Part shown: piece by piece, positions 15,201-24,651 of the stretch
Layout: every line of letters begins with the position of its first letter
Position numbering within the stretch: the first letter of the stretch is position 1
Source: Thiotrichaceae bacterium
GTDB taxonomy: Bacteria; Pseudomonadota; Gammaproteobacteria; Thiotrichales; Thiotrichaceae
Reading direction: 5' to 3'
Length of the DNA: 44,503 bases
Assembly: GCA_026991755.1 (NCBI GenBank)
Contig: JALXAX010000152.1
Coordinates: 1 to 44,503 of the forward strand
Program-made: the position numbers and the translations under genes
The notes under the pieces: model-generated
What the model was told of the DNA's origin: nothing
Database searches by the model: none
What the model saw: only the letters and a program-made list of their open reading frames with translations

Positions 15201-16376
15201 ATGGAAGAATCAAAAAATAACCGTTTAGGAACATATATACGTTGTAGTGTTGTTGGTGAGAGTTATCAGGCTTTTATACCATCTCCATTGCCACCACAGC
15301 CAGAAATTAACCTTATTTTTCTTCAAAACCACCTAGCAAAAGCCAATCAGGCATTAGGAAAGCTAGATGCTGCTTCTAATATTTTGCCAGATAGTAATTT
15401 GCTACTTTATTACTATGTTCGCAAAGAAGCGGTTTTGTCCTCACAGATAGAAGGAACACAGTCTTCTCTTTCTGATCTTCTGCTTTATGAAAGCAACGAA
15501 GCTCCCTCTGTTCCTATTGATGATGTTGTTGAAGTTTCATCTTATGTTGCTGCACTAGAACATGGGTTAAAGCGTGTTCGAGAAGGCTTTCCAGTTTCAT
15601 TACGGCTTATTAGAGAAATGCATAAAATCCTTTTGTCTAAAGGCAGAGGGAGTAATCAACAGCCCGGCGAGTTTCGTACATCTCAAAACTGGGTTGGTGG
15701 CTCTAGGCCTGGGAATGCTTCATTTGTTCCACCTCCAACCGAACATTTGATGGAATGTTTAGATCGTTTCGAAAAATATCTTCATTTAGAAGAACGTTCT
15801 TATACTTCTTTAATTGATGCTGGACTTATCCATGTTCAGTTTGAAACTATCCACCCATTTTTGGATGGAAACGGTCGTATTGGTCGTTTGTTGATTACTT
15901 TCTTTTTGATGATGATGGGGGATCTTCGCCAGCCGAACCTTTACCTTAGTTTATTTTTTAAAAACAACCGTCAATCTTATTATGAACGGCTCAGTGCGGT
16001 TCGCGCTACTGGTGACTGGGAAGGTTGGCTTGAGTTCTTTCTTACAGGCGTTACCGAAACAGCTAATCAGGCTGTTGAGACAAGCTCTGCGATATCAGCG
16101 TTGTTCAAATCCGATTTAGATAAAATAAAGACGTTAAACCGTTCAAGTGCCTCAGCCCAAAAAGCCCATAATTTTTTACAAAAGAAAGCTATTGTAAGCG
16201 CTCAGAGTACAACAGAAATACTTGGTGTAAGCACACCTACTGCCAGAGCTGCCCTTAATAATCTTAAAGAGCTTGGGGTTGTAAAAGATATTAGTGGTAC
16301 TGGAAAAGAACGTCTGTTTATTTATTCAGACCTTGTTGATCTCCTTGAAAAAGGTACAGAGCCGATTACTTATTAA
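15201..16376 (+). CDS. Fic family AMPylase with winged-helix C-terminus
   Basis: 391 aa from the ATG at 15201; the frame is open further upstream but the Fic/DOC N-terminal domain begins here (NNRLGTYI...FIPSPLPP). Fic proteins usually transfer AMP from ATP to target hydroxyls. The catalytic loop HPFLDGNGRIGR (about 218-229) is a complete HxFx(D/E)GNGRxxR motif. SSQIEGTQ near residue 80 fits the (S/T)xxxE(G/N) inhibitory helix, so it is a class II, self-inhibited Fic. The tail (about 310-391, STTEILGVSTPTARAALNNL) is a winged helix-turn-helix. It converges with the Avs companion gene, overlapping its end by 11 bp. Target unknown; often toxin-like or regulatory. Confidence 0.88.
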   Translation: MEESKNNRLGTYIRCSVVGESYQAFIPSPLPPQPEINLIFLQNHLAKANQALGKLDAASNILPDSNLLLYYYVRKEAVLSSQIEGTQSSLSDLLLYESNEAPSVPIDDVVEVSSYVAALEHGLKRVREGFPVSLRLIREMHKILLSKGRGSNQQPGEFRTSQNWVGGSRPGNASFVPPPTEHLMECLDRFEKYLHLEERSYTSLIDAGLIHVQFETIHPFLDGNGRIGRLLITFFLMMMGDLRQPNLYLSLFFKNNRQSYYERLSAVRATGDWEGWLEFFLTGVTETANQAVETSSAISALFKSDLDKIKTLNRSSASAQKAHNFLQKKAIVSAQSTTEILGVSTPTARAALNNLKELGVVKDISGTGKERLFIYSDLVDLLEKGTEPITY

Positions 16377-17049
16377 GGTTTTGCTTATTTTTTCTCAAGT
16401 CCTCAAGCTCTATAAGCTGCTCGTCAATAAATTTTAAAACTCCTGCCGATATGGATAACAGACCTTGTAGTTTTTCCTTGTAGACTTCTAATCTTTCAGT
16501 CTCTAGCTCAACTTCTGATTTTTTATTGTCATCTGAGGTACCCGTCGGAAGTACTAAATGAGTAATTGAGTTAATGTCAGATTGAATATCCAGTCCATTT
16601 GCAGTCTGCAACCAAGAAATAGTGTCACTATCAAGAGCAGCAGAGGCTGACTTGCGCACCGAATATTCAATTAATGACTGAGCGGCATAATCAATACTAG
16701 AAGCAATATCAAGCCATCTATTGACTAGTTCATTATCGGGTTCTGGTGAATCATCAGCATTGGCAAGATTATAAAAAGATCTGCTATTGTTAGGATCTAG
16801 TTTTTGTAAAGTATCCCAAATACTATCGAATTTTTCAAAAGGTCTACTTCCATCAGGTAATGAACTTCTTTCTCTCCATAGAGCCAATATAGTTTTAAAA
16901 CAATTTAATTGAGCTTGTTGCTGTGTATCACTATCCGTTGATTCTGCTTGAACCATTTGTTCTGCAATATAATGAGCCATCCATCGTTGAAGTGTGTAGA
17001 CTCCAGATTGTAATTCAAGTTCTCTAACAATCAATTTCCCCAAGTTCAT
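16366..17049 (-). CDS. Small companion protein of the STAND defence gene
   Basis: I choose the ATG at 17049 (MNLGKLIVRELELQSG), giving 227 aa and a 26-bp overlap with the end of the large gene. An ATG at 17169 exists, but its first 40 codons lie inside the upstream gene and look like frame shadow. The protein is mostly helical (RWMAHYIAEQMVQ, AQLNCFKTILALWRERSSLPDG), with a C-terminal coiled coil from about 185 (KSEVELETERLEVYKEKL). No catalytic motif is seen. Overlap with the large gene implies translational coupling. From memory, AVAST type III operons pair a large STAND protein with a small one, which fits; the function of this one is unknown. Confidence 0.65.
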   Translation of the reverse strand: MNLGKLIVRELELQSGVYTLQRWMAHYIAEQMVQAESTDSDTQQQAQLNCFKTILALWRERSSLPDGSRPFEKFDSIWDTLQKLDPNNSRSFYNLANADDSPEPDNELVNRWLDIASSIDYAAQSLIEYSVRKSASAALDSDTISWLQTANGLDIQSDINSITHLVLPTGTSDDNKKSEVELETERLEVYKEKLQGLLSISAGVLKFIDEQLIELEDLRKNKQNLNK

Positions 17050-20000
17050 GATACGTATGGAGGTTTCTGAGTGTTCCTGACTGGTCAAGGAGGAAAAGTT
17101 GACAGTAGGGTTTGGCGTATCGGATTTCATCAGTTTCATTCCTGTAGCGGTAATTGTCACAGTATTCACGTTCTATTTGCACTTCGATTATTAAATCTTT
17201 ATTCAGCTTGGTAAGTACCTTTGTTAAGAAGCTAAGAGGTGCTTTTATTCGCCTACCTCGGGCTTTGCATTCTCCATGATCAGTTTCTTCTCCATTACTC
17301 CATATTTCAGAAATCATGCAAACTTCATTACTTGTATTCAACCATTGACGTCGTGTCTTTTCGATACAAAGTGAGAACTGCTTCTGAATAAACGTTGCAG
17401 GTGACAAAGCAGGATAAGGGACACTTTCAGCGTATGGATCATATTCATCAAGATTCTTATCCGCATCGAAATATGATAGCCAGCCCTGCATAACAAAATT
17501 ATTATTATTGATTTCCATTTCATCATCAGCATCTGGAATTTTATAGTCATATAAATCTGAACATGATTGCAATGCACGTAATAAGGACATAGATGTTTTA
17601 GGTGAAACAAAAGCAGATGCAATTGATATACTTTCTTTATTATGTCCTTTCGCGTAAGACCATCGCCCCCCGATATTAAGCCCTTTGTTAAGCCTATCCT
17701 GATAAATAAGTACGTCCAGAAAGTCGTTTGGCATAACTTGCCATCGCCAATCTTTATTCTTTTCTAGTTCATCAAACCAATGTCTATATTGTAAGGGTTC
17801 AGGGTCGAGGGTATCGGCAAGCCAGCGGTCATCATTTAAGGTTAATGTATGGCGATTAAACCAATATTTCCATTTATTATTTTCTTGCCAATCATTACCG
17901 TATCTTACAATGGGCATAGCTTCTAATAGTTTTCCAGCTACACAGAACATGGCATGATAAAAATAATAGAACCTGAGGTTATCTGATTTGGGATAAGATC
18001 CATGGCTGTGACTAATTGAATAATCGTGCTGTCTATTTCTCCATTGAGCAGCTCTAGGGTCATCAATATACCCTGTAACATTTTGCTTCCACTCTTTTCT
18101 TATCAGTTTATCCGCAATATCTTGTACCTGTTTAGAAGAGACATTAAAAGCATCGCCTAGTGGCTCATACCAATAACGCTCAAAATCCCAGCCAAAATGA
18201 ATTCTCTCATGAGTTCCTTCATCACCCTCAATATCCCATGGTGTTTTTTGGGAGTTATTGGTATTTCTTTCTAGCTTTAATTTGGGAAATGGAGATGCAT
18301 TGACTGTTTGTAATTTCTTTTTGGTTTGAGTGTCGTAAGTACTAGGTAATCTGTCTTCAATTAGTAGTGCTGTTTTAGCTGCAAAATGTCGAATTAGTAC
18401 ATGCGGAGTGCCTGTTAAAGCAAGGTGTTTAAGAAATTCTGCATGTGGTAATAAAATATTGGGGTTATCCACCGCAATACGAGTTAAAGCAATCAACAAA
18501 TATTGCTGAGCGTGTAATTCATAAAAAGGTAAGCCAATATCAATGAAAGCATTTGGTTTACCTCTGTTCATCCATGCAATTAGAGCTGAAATTTCGTTTT
18601 CGCAACCTAATTCACCTAATTGTCGTACACAATGAGTGGCTTGCCATCGTGCTTTTGCATGAGGTGATGCTAAGGTAGCCCACACCATACCTGTATAAGC
18701 CTCGGTTAAATCTGTAGGTGGCGCTAGATTATCTTCCCACTCTCCACCAGCATGAGTTTCATCGATAAACAACTCAAGCCGCTCTAAAGAATATTCGAAC
18801 GCTTGTTCCGCATCATCTTTAGATAGCATACGAGCTAGCAGCTTCACCAATGCAAAAAGCAACCCTGGATAAAGAATATCTTGTCCGCCAACGAGACCTT
18901 GAATGATAGCTGTAGCTATAAGTTGTTCTGATATATCATATTTTTCAAAGAAGTTTTCAAGGTGGTGTTTATAAGAATAGGTATTAGATAACAGTGATGT
19001 GCCGTGTTGGTGACAAATATCTGTAAATATCTTCTTTTTATTACGTTTAAAGCTTATTTTTTGCCACCAGCTTTCAGGGATTTGTTCAAAGATACTTTCA
19101 AGAATATAAAGGCTGACCTTTTGTGAATTAGTCACTGCATTAACGAATAAAAGTTCCGAACCAACAGGTACTTTGCTAATAATGGTTTTCCAAAAAACTT
19201 CTGGGCTTCTAGCAGAGTTGATTTCATCAAAACGCTTATACGCTATATCAACAGCTTCCGCTCTTGAACAATCAATATCTGCAACAAGCTCATCGTAGTT
19301 ATACTTTTGTTTATCTGATTGGTAGGAGGAATGAATATGGTGAGATTCCTTGGATAAACCCTGTTTCTCGGTAAAGTTAATAACCTCATCAATCTCCTTC
19401 ATTAGGAGGTGATGTTTCTGAGCAATTGCTTTGATGTTCTCCCATGTAAGCAAGTCTTTTGTTTCCAGTCGTGCTTTCTGTATAAATCTATTAAAAATAA
19501 CGTCCTTATTTGTAGACTGCTCAAGGCAGCTGGTTACTAGCTTCGTAGATTCGCTTGTCGCAAAAAAACTTGTTAAAGCCCAACTGGCTTCTGGCGATAA
19601 GATTCGCCGAGATACGAGAGATTCTGCAAGTACTGCGACATTATCGTCAAAGTAAATGGCGTTTCTGTCACGTAGTCGACTTAGTACGGTAAAAGAGCCT
19701 GCGGCAGAAATTTGACTTAGTGTTTTGGTTACCTCATTCCAATTCAAGCCTCTATCAGTGTGTTCTGAAATAACCTCACAGCACCGTGCAAAACGATAAG
19801 CTAAAGTGGGTGAAAGTTCATCGTTACGTGAGGCTTGTAGACCTAAAGCATTGACAGCCTGCCACCGATCCATACCCTCATCTCCAAACTTTGAGACTAC
19901 TTCAATTGCAATATCAAAATATGCTTTAGCATCATCTTTCTGTTGCGGTAAAACAGCTCTGGCAAGGTCAACATAATAGTTTGCAATTGAATCTGGGGGT

Positions 20001-23000
20001 TCATCATTAATGCTTTGGACTAGCTGATAGCAGGACTGTTCAAGAGGGTGGCGAAGTGTTTCTAGGTTGTTATCCCTGAATGCAATACGACAAAACCGCA
20101 TTCGATCAAAAAAGCGAATGGTATTATCATTTGGTTTTAGCAAACTTGAAAATTTCTCAATTTCGGTAGTAAGGGTTCCTTCTGACAAAGCAATCATTTC
20201 GAAACGTATAATTCTTATTTCATGTGGCAAAGGGTCATATTGTTTATATCTTGATGATGTAGCCTTACTAGATTGCTTGTGGGCTTCATCCACACAAAAG
20301 TGAAATTCTGTTATTTGAATATTGTCTAGAATAATATTAAGGCGGAGTGATAGCCAAGGTGATACAGCATCGATAATTTGCTTAAATTCTTCCTTGTCTG
20401 ATTCTCTCTCGTAACTATCGTCCTTTGAAACCCACTCTTTAGGCAACAAACTCTCTATATGTGGTGTTTGTTGGCTCAAATAATTAATGATGGTATGTGC
20501 TTTTAGAAAACTGGTTCTATCTTCTAAGCCATGGTTAGATGTGAAAGATTGAGAGGCTCTTTCAGGTGTATATAACCGTAGTAATCGTTTTGTCTGTGAA
20601 GAATCAATATTATAAAATAGAGCAGCCTCAGCAACAGCAACATAGGCTGATAAATAACTTTCCTCTCTTCCTAACCTGTTTACAGGTTTAGGTATCCGAG
20701 TCCTTTTGTGTGTCAGTATTATTAAGGCACTTTCTACACTTTCTTTGGGAATAAACTTACACAGTTTTGCCAGCTCATTGGCAACGGCCAAAATAAAATA
20801 AGGGTTGTTTTTTCCTGTAATAGCTAGCTCATTAACAGTTTCAAATTGTGCTTGATCCAACAAACGACGAATAATTGGACTACCAATACGAAATGCCAAT
20901 TCAGATGGTTGCCATCGAGAAAAAAACTCAATTAAGGATATTTCCCCATGAATATTCATATAGGCTGTTGCATGTTCGACGATGTCCTCGTCAGTAAGCT
21001 TATCTTTATAATTCCTATCTTTTTGTTTTTTCTTGTCTCGTTCTTCGAAAAAGATACGTAGCCAATTATTAGCACTACGCAAATAACCTTTCGCCTCGCC
21101 TCTAAAGGCTTTGATATGTGATAACAGTGATGCACTGTAAGTGTTTTCTGAACCATCCCAAGAACTTGAGATTTGTCGTTGAAATGCGATTTCTTGAACC
21201 TTCTTGGGAGTTTGTAATTTGGGTAGTAAGTCAATATTTTTGGCAAATAGATCCAGTTGCCTTTGATTACCTGCTGTTTCTTCTCCAGCTCGTAGAGCAA
21301 GCTTTCCAACACTTAACAGATCGTTTTTTTTCAGTGCTGCTTTTAATGAAAATTGTAAGCGTTTGACTTGTATGTTGCGTCGGTCTATCGGGCTATCATC
21401 AGGTAAAAAGTCTTCAGATAATGCCAATTCGATGAGCTCATCATAATGTTGAGATTTTAATAAAAGTGGCGGTAAGCTTTCGGCAGCATAAGCGTGCCTA
21501 TGTGTTAGTGGTTTGATATTGCGGATAAAAGTATCAAGTTGCTCTTGAGATGTTTCAAATGTTTTTTTAAACCATGTTTCGGTTGGCTCATCTCGAAACT
21601 GTAACGAATCTTCAATTAACCAAAGAGGTCGCCCCATATCTGTAGCAAAGCTTTCTATTGTTTCTGGCTGTATACCAGCAACAATAGATAAAATCTCTAT
21701 CGGGATGAAGGGTGGCAAGGCTGCTAATCCAGAACAGAGCAATTCCACATTAACATCAGGATGATTTTTTTTGATCTTATTAATTGCGCTTTTCAGCTGA
21801 AAACCGATTTGTTCATCAATAGTAGTTTTGTGAGGTCCTAGATATTCCAAAGCCTGTTTCAATGTTTCTGCCTGATCTAAAGCATTGGCTTGTACACGAG
21901 GGTTCCCCCCGCTTAAACGCTGAAATTCCCTTATTTCTGTTTCATCTAATGTACCAGCATACTTTGATACCAATACTTGTTGTGTCTCAGCTTCACTAAA
22001 AGCTTCTAAAGCAAGATCAAGATACTCATTATTACGTAATTTAAGCCGCCACATCCTTTCTGTTCGGCACAATGAAACTATACGGGCGCCTTGAGGTGGA
22101 GCTTCATTCATCAGTTGATGAGCAAAACAATGTTCTCCCATTTCTTCTGCTGCGATTTCTGCATTATCAGCAGCATCAATAAAGATTACGACACAAGCAG
22201 TAGGGTCAACATCTCTTAATTTCAAAACTGCTTGTTTTATACGCTCGCGAAATAGGTGAATATATTGATCACGGGTAGAGCTTACAGATGGTAGTAAAGG
22301 GTCACACAACCCCTTAACCGCAATTTCATTAACAATTTGAACTAATGCCTGTCTATGTTCATGTCGGGGGCTACTAGGGTTTCGATATGTGCCTGCTGCA
22401 AAGCAATCAAAAACGATCCCTATAGAATTTTCTGGAAGGCTTTCGCAAAGTGATTGAGCCAGTACTGATTTACCAACGCCACCTGAGGCATGGATAACTA
22501 TAGGTAATTGGCTTTCTAGTATGGATTTAAGGAATGTAGTTTCTTGTTGGCGTGGGATTCGATTTGTTAATCTATCAAATTTGGGCTGTGCAGGAAAAAG
22601 TTCATCCATTGATGAAACTTCAAACCTTTTTAATACATCTTCACGTGTGATTGTTGGTCGATGACTTGAGTGTGGTAAAGCTTTATTTTTTATCATTGCT
22701 ACCAATGATTCTAGTTTTTCTCTTGAGATACCCCCTGCGAATAATGGAGATAACTCCAGTTTCAGTTGCCCCCTTTGAGCAAGATAATCCCCTTCATTGT
22801 CGTTAAAAGTAACGCACTTTGCAAAAGATTGTAATTCATCAAAGGTGAATTCGGTATAACGTAGTAATTTTTGTTCAATACTTCCTGTTTCCTTTGCTGT
22901 GCCATGACGAAGAGCTCTAAAGCTATCTTTGACTTTAGTATCCACTAGACGATTGGAAATAAAGCTAAACTTTAGTTTGTTTTTAGCAAAGTCTTCCCCG

Positions 23001-23353
23001 TGTATTTTTATGAATTCTTTAAATCTATTGGAAAAACCAACCAAGGTCGTTCCTAGCTCGCTAGGAACGAAGTGTTGATCTAATCTTGTTGTTGAGTGTT
23101 TTAGCTGATGATAAATAATATGATCTAATTCATCAGTTTCATTATTGTTATGATATTCTCCAACATCTATTACATATTCACCTGCTTGAATACTTGTATC
23201 ATCAGCATTTTTTGATGCACCTTCGATAGATAATTCACTTAATGTGGTATTGAAATCCAGCAAACGTAAACATTGACGAGCAGCCCATACATAGTGGAAC
23301 TCATCACCAGCTCTTGATGAACGAACCAAATCATTGGTAATAGATTTTGTCAT
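17024..23353 (-). CDS. Avs-type antiphage nuclease-STAND NTPase (2109 aa)
   Basis: Very large intracellular protein. Residues about 1-230 resemble Cap4/DUF4297-type PD-(D/E)xK nucleases: SSRAGDEFHYVWAARQCLRL (12-31), ELSIEG (40-45), DHIIYHQLKHS with the QxK pair Q83/K85. A STAND NTPase follows: Walker A GGVGKS (291-296), Walker B CVVIFIDAADNAE (387-399), then LSGGNPR. From about 560 to the end it is long and helical, TPR/HEAT-like, as in the sensor part of Avs proteins, which bind phage proteins such as terminase or portal and activate the nuclease. Size, nuclease type and small downstream partner are most like AVAST type III, but the exact type is inference. The frame is intact. It lies in a degraded integrative element. 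Confidence 0.8.
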   Translation of the reverse strand: MTKSITNDLVRSSRAGDEFHYVWAARQCLRLLDFNTTLSELSIEGASKNADDTSIQAGEYVIDVGEYHNNNETDELDHIIYHQLKHSTTRLDQHFVPSELGTTLVGFSNRFKEFIKIHGEDFAKNKLKFSFISNRLVDTKVKDSFRALRHGTAKETGSIEQKLLRYTEFTFDELQSFAKCVTFNDNEGDYLAQRGQLKLELSPLFAGGISREKLESLVAMIKNKALPHSSHRPTITREDVLKRFEVSSMDELFPAQPKFDRLTNRIPRQQETTFLKSILESQLPIVIHASGGVGKSVLAQSLCESLPENSIGIVFDCFAAGTYRNPSSPRHEHRQALVQIVNEIAVKGLCDPLLPSVSSTRDQYIHLFRERIKQAVLKLRDVDPTACVVIFIDAADNAEIAAEEMGEHCFAHQLMNEAPPQGARIVSLCRTERMWRLKLRNNEYLDLALEAFSEAETQQVLVSKYAGTLDETEIREFQRLSGGNPRVQANALDQAETLKQALEYLGPHKTTIDEQIGFQLKSAINKIKKNHPDVNVELLCSGLAALPPFIPIEILSIVAGIQPETIESFATDMGRPLWLIEDSLQFRDEPTETWFKKTFETSQEQLDTFIRNIKPLTHRHAYAAESLPPLLLKSQHYDELIELALSEDFLPDDSPIDRRNIQVKRLQFSLKAALKKNDLLSVGKLALRAGEETAGNQRQLDLFAKNIDLLPKLQTPKKVQEIAFQRQISSSWDGSENTYSASLLSHIKAFRGEAKGYLRSANNWLRIFFEERDKKKQKDRNYKDKLTDEDIVEHATAYMNIHGEISLIEFFSRWQPSELAFRIGSPIIRRLLDQAQFETVNELAITGKNNPYFILAVANELAKLCKFIPKESVESALIILTHKRTRIPKPVNRLGREESYLSAYVAVAEAALFYNIDSSQTKRLLRLYTPERASQSFTSNHGLEDRTSFLKAHTIINYLSQQTPHIESLLPKEWVSKDDSYERESDKEEFKQIIDAVSPWLSLRLNIILDNIQITEFHFCVDEAHKQSSKATSSRYKQYDPLPHEIRIIRFEMIALSEGTLTTEIEKFSSLLKPNDNTIRFFDRMRFCRIAFRDNNLETLRHPLEQSCYQLVQSINDEPPDSIANYYVDLARAVLPQQKDDAKAYFDIAIEVVSKFGDEGMDRWQAVNALGLQASRNDELSPTLAYRFARCCEVISEHTDRGLNWNEVTKTLSQISAAGSFTVLSRLRDRNAIYFDDNVAVLAESLVSRRILSPEASWALTSFFATSESTKLVTSCLEQSTNKDVIFNRFIQKARLETKDLLTWENIKAIAQKHHLLMKEIDEVINFTEKQGLSKESHHIHSSYQSDKQKYNYDELVADIDCSRAEAVDIAYKRFDEINSARSPEVFWKTIISKVPVGSELLFVNAVTNSQKVSLYILESIFEQIPESWWQKISFKRNKKKIFTDICHQHGTSLLSNTYSYKHHLENFFEKYDISEQLIATAIIQGLVGGQDILYPGLLFALVKLLARMLSKDDAEQAFEYSLERLELFIDETHAGGEWEDNLAPPTDLTEAYTGMVWATLASPHAKARWQATHCVRQLGELGCENEISALIAWMNRGKPNAFIDIGLPFYELHAQQYLLIALTRIAVDNPNILLPHAEFLKHLALTGTPHVLIRHFAAKTALLIEDRLPSTYDTQTKKKLQTVNASPFPKLKLERNTNNSQKTPWDIEGDEGTHERIHFGWDFERYWYEPLGDAFNVSSKQVQDIADKLIRKEWKQNVTGYIDDPRAAQWRNRQHDYSISHSHGSYPKSDNLRFYYFYHAMFCVAGKLLEAMPIVRYGNDWQENNKWKYWFNRHTLTLNDDRWLADTLDPEPLQYRHWFDELEKNKDWRWQVMPNDFLDVLIYQDRLNKGLNIGGRWSYAKGHNKESISIASAFVSPKTSMSLLRALQSCSDLYDYKIPDADDEMEINNNNFVMQGWLSYFDADKNLDEYDPYAESVPYPALSPATFIQKQFSLCIEKTRRQWLNTSNEVCMISEIWSNGEETDHGECKARGRRIKAPLSFLTKVLTKLNKDLIIEVQIEREYCDNYRYRNETDEIRYAKPYCQLFLLDQSGTLRNLHTYHELGEIDC

Positions 23354-23605
23354 TAAAATTCAATTACTCATAAAAGAAAAAGCATAAAATAACCAATTAA
23401 CATAAATGAATGTCGCCCTTGTTTAAACCTGTTACGCAGAACTTGGTATCTGGAGTAAAAGACTGAAAGTGTCTCTGAAAAAAGGAGGCTTATAAACTCA
23501 TTGTGTTGAGGGTTTGATTGTATCAACTTTCTGGTTACCAAGTGTAAATAGGTATATTAGCTTAGTTGTATAAATCAATGAAATGGGATGAACCATTACA
23601 GCTAT

Positions 23606-23803
23606 TTAGCAGTGATCTCTTTGTGTCTTAAGCCTTGAATGTAAAAATTGTGGTCTCCATCTCCTTTTTGTATGAGAGACGATTTGTCCTGGTTCTGGGG
23701 CATTATTAAGGCGATATCTTTTCTGTCTAGCGATTTTATCCATATATAAATGTACATCTTCTTTGTGGTGCGTTATGGCAACATAAGTCATGTGACGATC
23801 CAT
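23606..23803 (-). pseudogene. TraA relaxase/helicase, C-terminal scrap
   Basis: MDRHMTYVAITHHKEDVHLYMDK strongly resembles helicase motif VI of Ti-type TraA relaxases (MDRHMTYVAMTRHRDDVQLY). Only about 65 codons remain, ending at 23606. The true gene front is absent; upstream sequence belongs to the NlpC-like gene, with a 16-bp overlap. It is a relic of conjugation functions at the distal edge of the island. 23354-23605 holds no gene I can see. Confidence 0.6.
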
Positions 23804-24303
23804 TCTCTATTGAGCCCTAAAACTCTCTTAGCTCCTATAAAGTAGCAATATTTATCTTCTAATAACAGGTCAGTATGTGTTTGTATCGCTGGATGACCAT
23901 TCGCTTGAGAGAGGTGAAGTACTCTTTGCTTTCCGATATAAACACCCACATGAGCACCGAATGCATCTGGAATATGGTTATAAAGCATTAGATCAAGCCA
24001 CTCAAGGTCATTCTGTTGTGTATGGTTAAGGTTGGGCTTTATTTTTTGGGTGTACCTTTGATCATCCCATAAATCACTAGATCGGAATGCAGGGAACTCG
24101 CTGAGTGGTAGCCCGAAATGGGCAAGTAACTCATAGGCATAGACTTGGCAATTAGCTCCTAGCGCTAAATCAGATGGATAATTAGAACCAGGAATTACGG
24201 AAGGGTTATAATGCACCTGAATAAATCTTTCAGGTAACTCACTGAGATCAGTAAGGCAATGGGTTGCAGAATTAATGATGGATTCCTCTTTTATTACGAG
24301 CAA
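23788..24303 (-). CDS. NlpC/P60-like cysteine hydrolase
   Basis: 171 aa. LALGANCQVYAYELLAHFGL has the Cys of a papain-like NlpC/P60 fold (NC at about 51-52) and FGAHVGVYIGKQRVLHLSQANG has the catalytic His. These enzymes cut peptides in peptidoglycan or similar amide bonds. No signal peptide is seen, so it may act in the cytoplasm or be exported another way. It sits 8 bp after yhbY on the same strand. Its 3' end overlaps the TraA scrap, so the last residues (LNREWIVT) might derive from element DNA. Confidence 0.65.
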   Translation of the reverse strand: MLVIKEESIINSATHCLTDLSELPERFIQVHYNPSVIPGSNYPSDLALGANCQVYAYELLAHFGLPLSEFPAFRSSDLWDDQRYTQKIKPNLNHTQQNDLEWLDLMLYNHIPDAFGAHVGVYIGKQRVLHLSQANGHPAIQTHTDLLLEDKYCYFIGAKRVLGLNREWIVT

Positions 24304-24311
24304 TTACAGTC

Positions 24312-24599
24312 TCATAGGATCTTTTCTTTATCTTTGTTGCGACGATAAAACACAGCCACATGCCCCACTGTTTGTACCACAATAGCGTTGTGTTTTTTGC
24401 TTAATTGATCAATAAAGTCTTTACGCTTTTCACGGTCATCCGCGATAATTTTTACTTTGACTAGCTGATGAAAATTTAAGGCGGTGTCAACTTCATCATG
24501 AATTGATTCTTTGAGTCCGTCTTGTGCAATAGTCACTAGGGGGTGTAAATCGTGAGCTATTCCTTTGAGTTTTTTCTTCTGAGGGTTTGTGAGTTCCAT
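24312..24599 (-). CDS. yhbY: YhbY (CRS1-YhbY/CRM) RNA-binding protein
   Basis: 95 aa, a single CRM domain. LTNPQKKKLKGIAHDLHPLVTIAQDGL contains the conserved helix and the LxPxVxIGxxGL-like loop (here IAQDGL in place of IGxxGL), then EVDTALNFHQLVKVKI and AVFYRRN. The E. coli protein binds pre-50S ribosome particles. It is divergent from rlmE with 52 bp between starts, the conserved gammaproteobacterial arrangement. Confidence 0.93.
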   Translation of the reverse strand: MELTNPQKKKLKGIAHDLHPLVTIAQDGLKESIHDEVDTALNFHQLVKVKIIADDREKRKDFIDQLSKKHNAIVVQTVGHVAVFYRRNKDKEKIL

Positions 24600-24651
24600 G
24601 ATAATCTTCTTGCTATAAATAATGTTACAAGGAAAACAGAGTCCCTTAGAT

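Noticed and set aside
16366-17169. Longer start (ATG 17169) for the Avs companion
   Set aside because: The first 40 codons are an alternate frame of the large gene and look uncharacteristic; the ATG at 17049 gives a short coupled overlap.
23441-23543. Inverted repeat ACTTGGTA / TACCAAGT upstream of the Avs gene
   Set aside because: Only 8 bp with a spacer of about 87 bp; likely chance.
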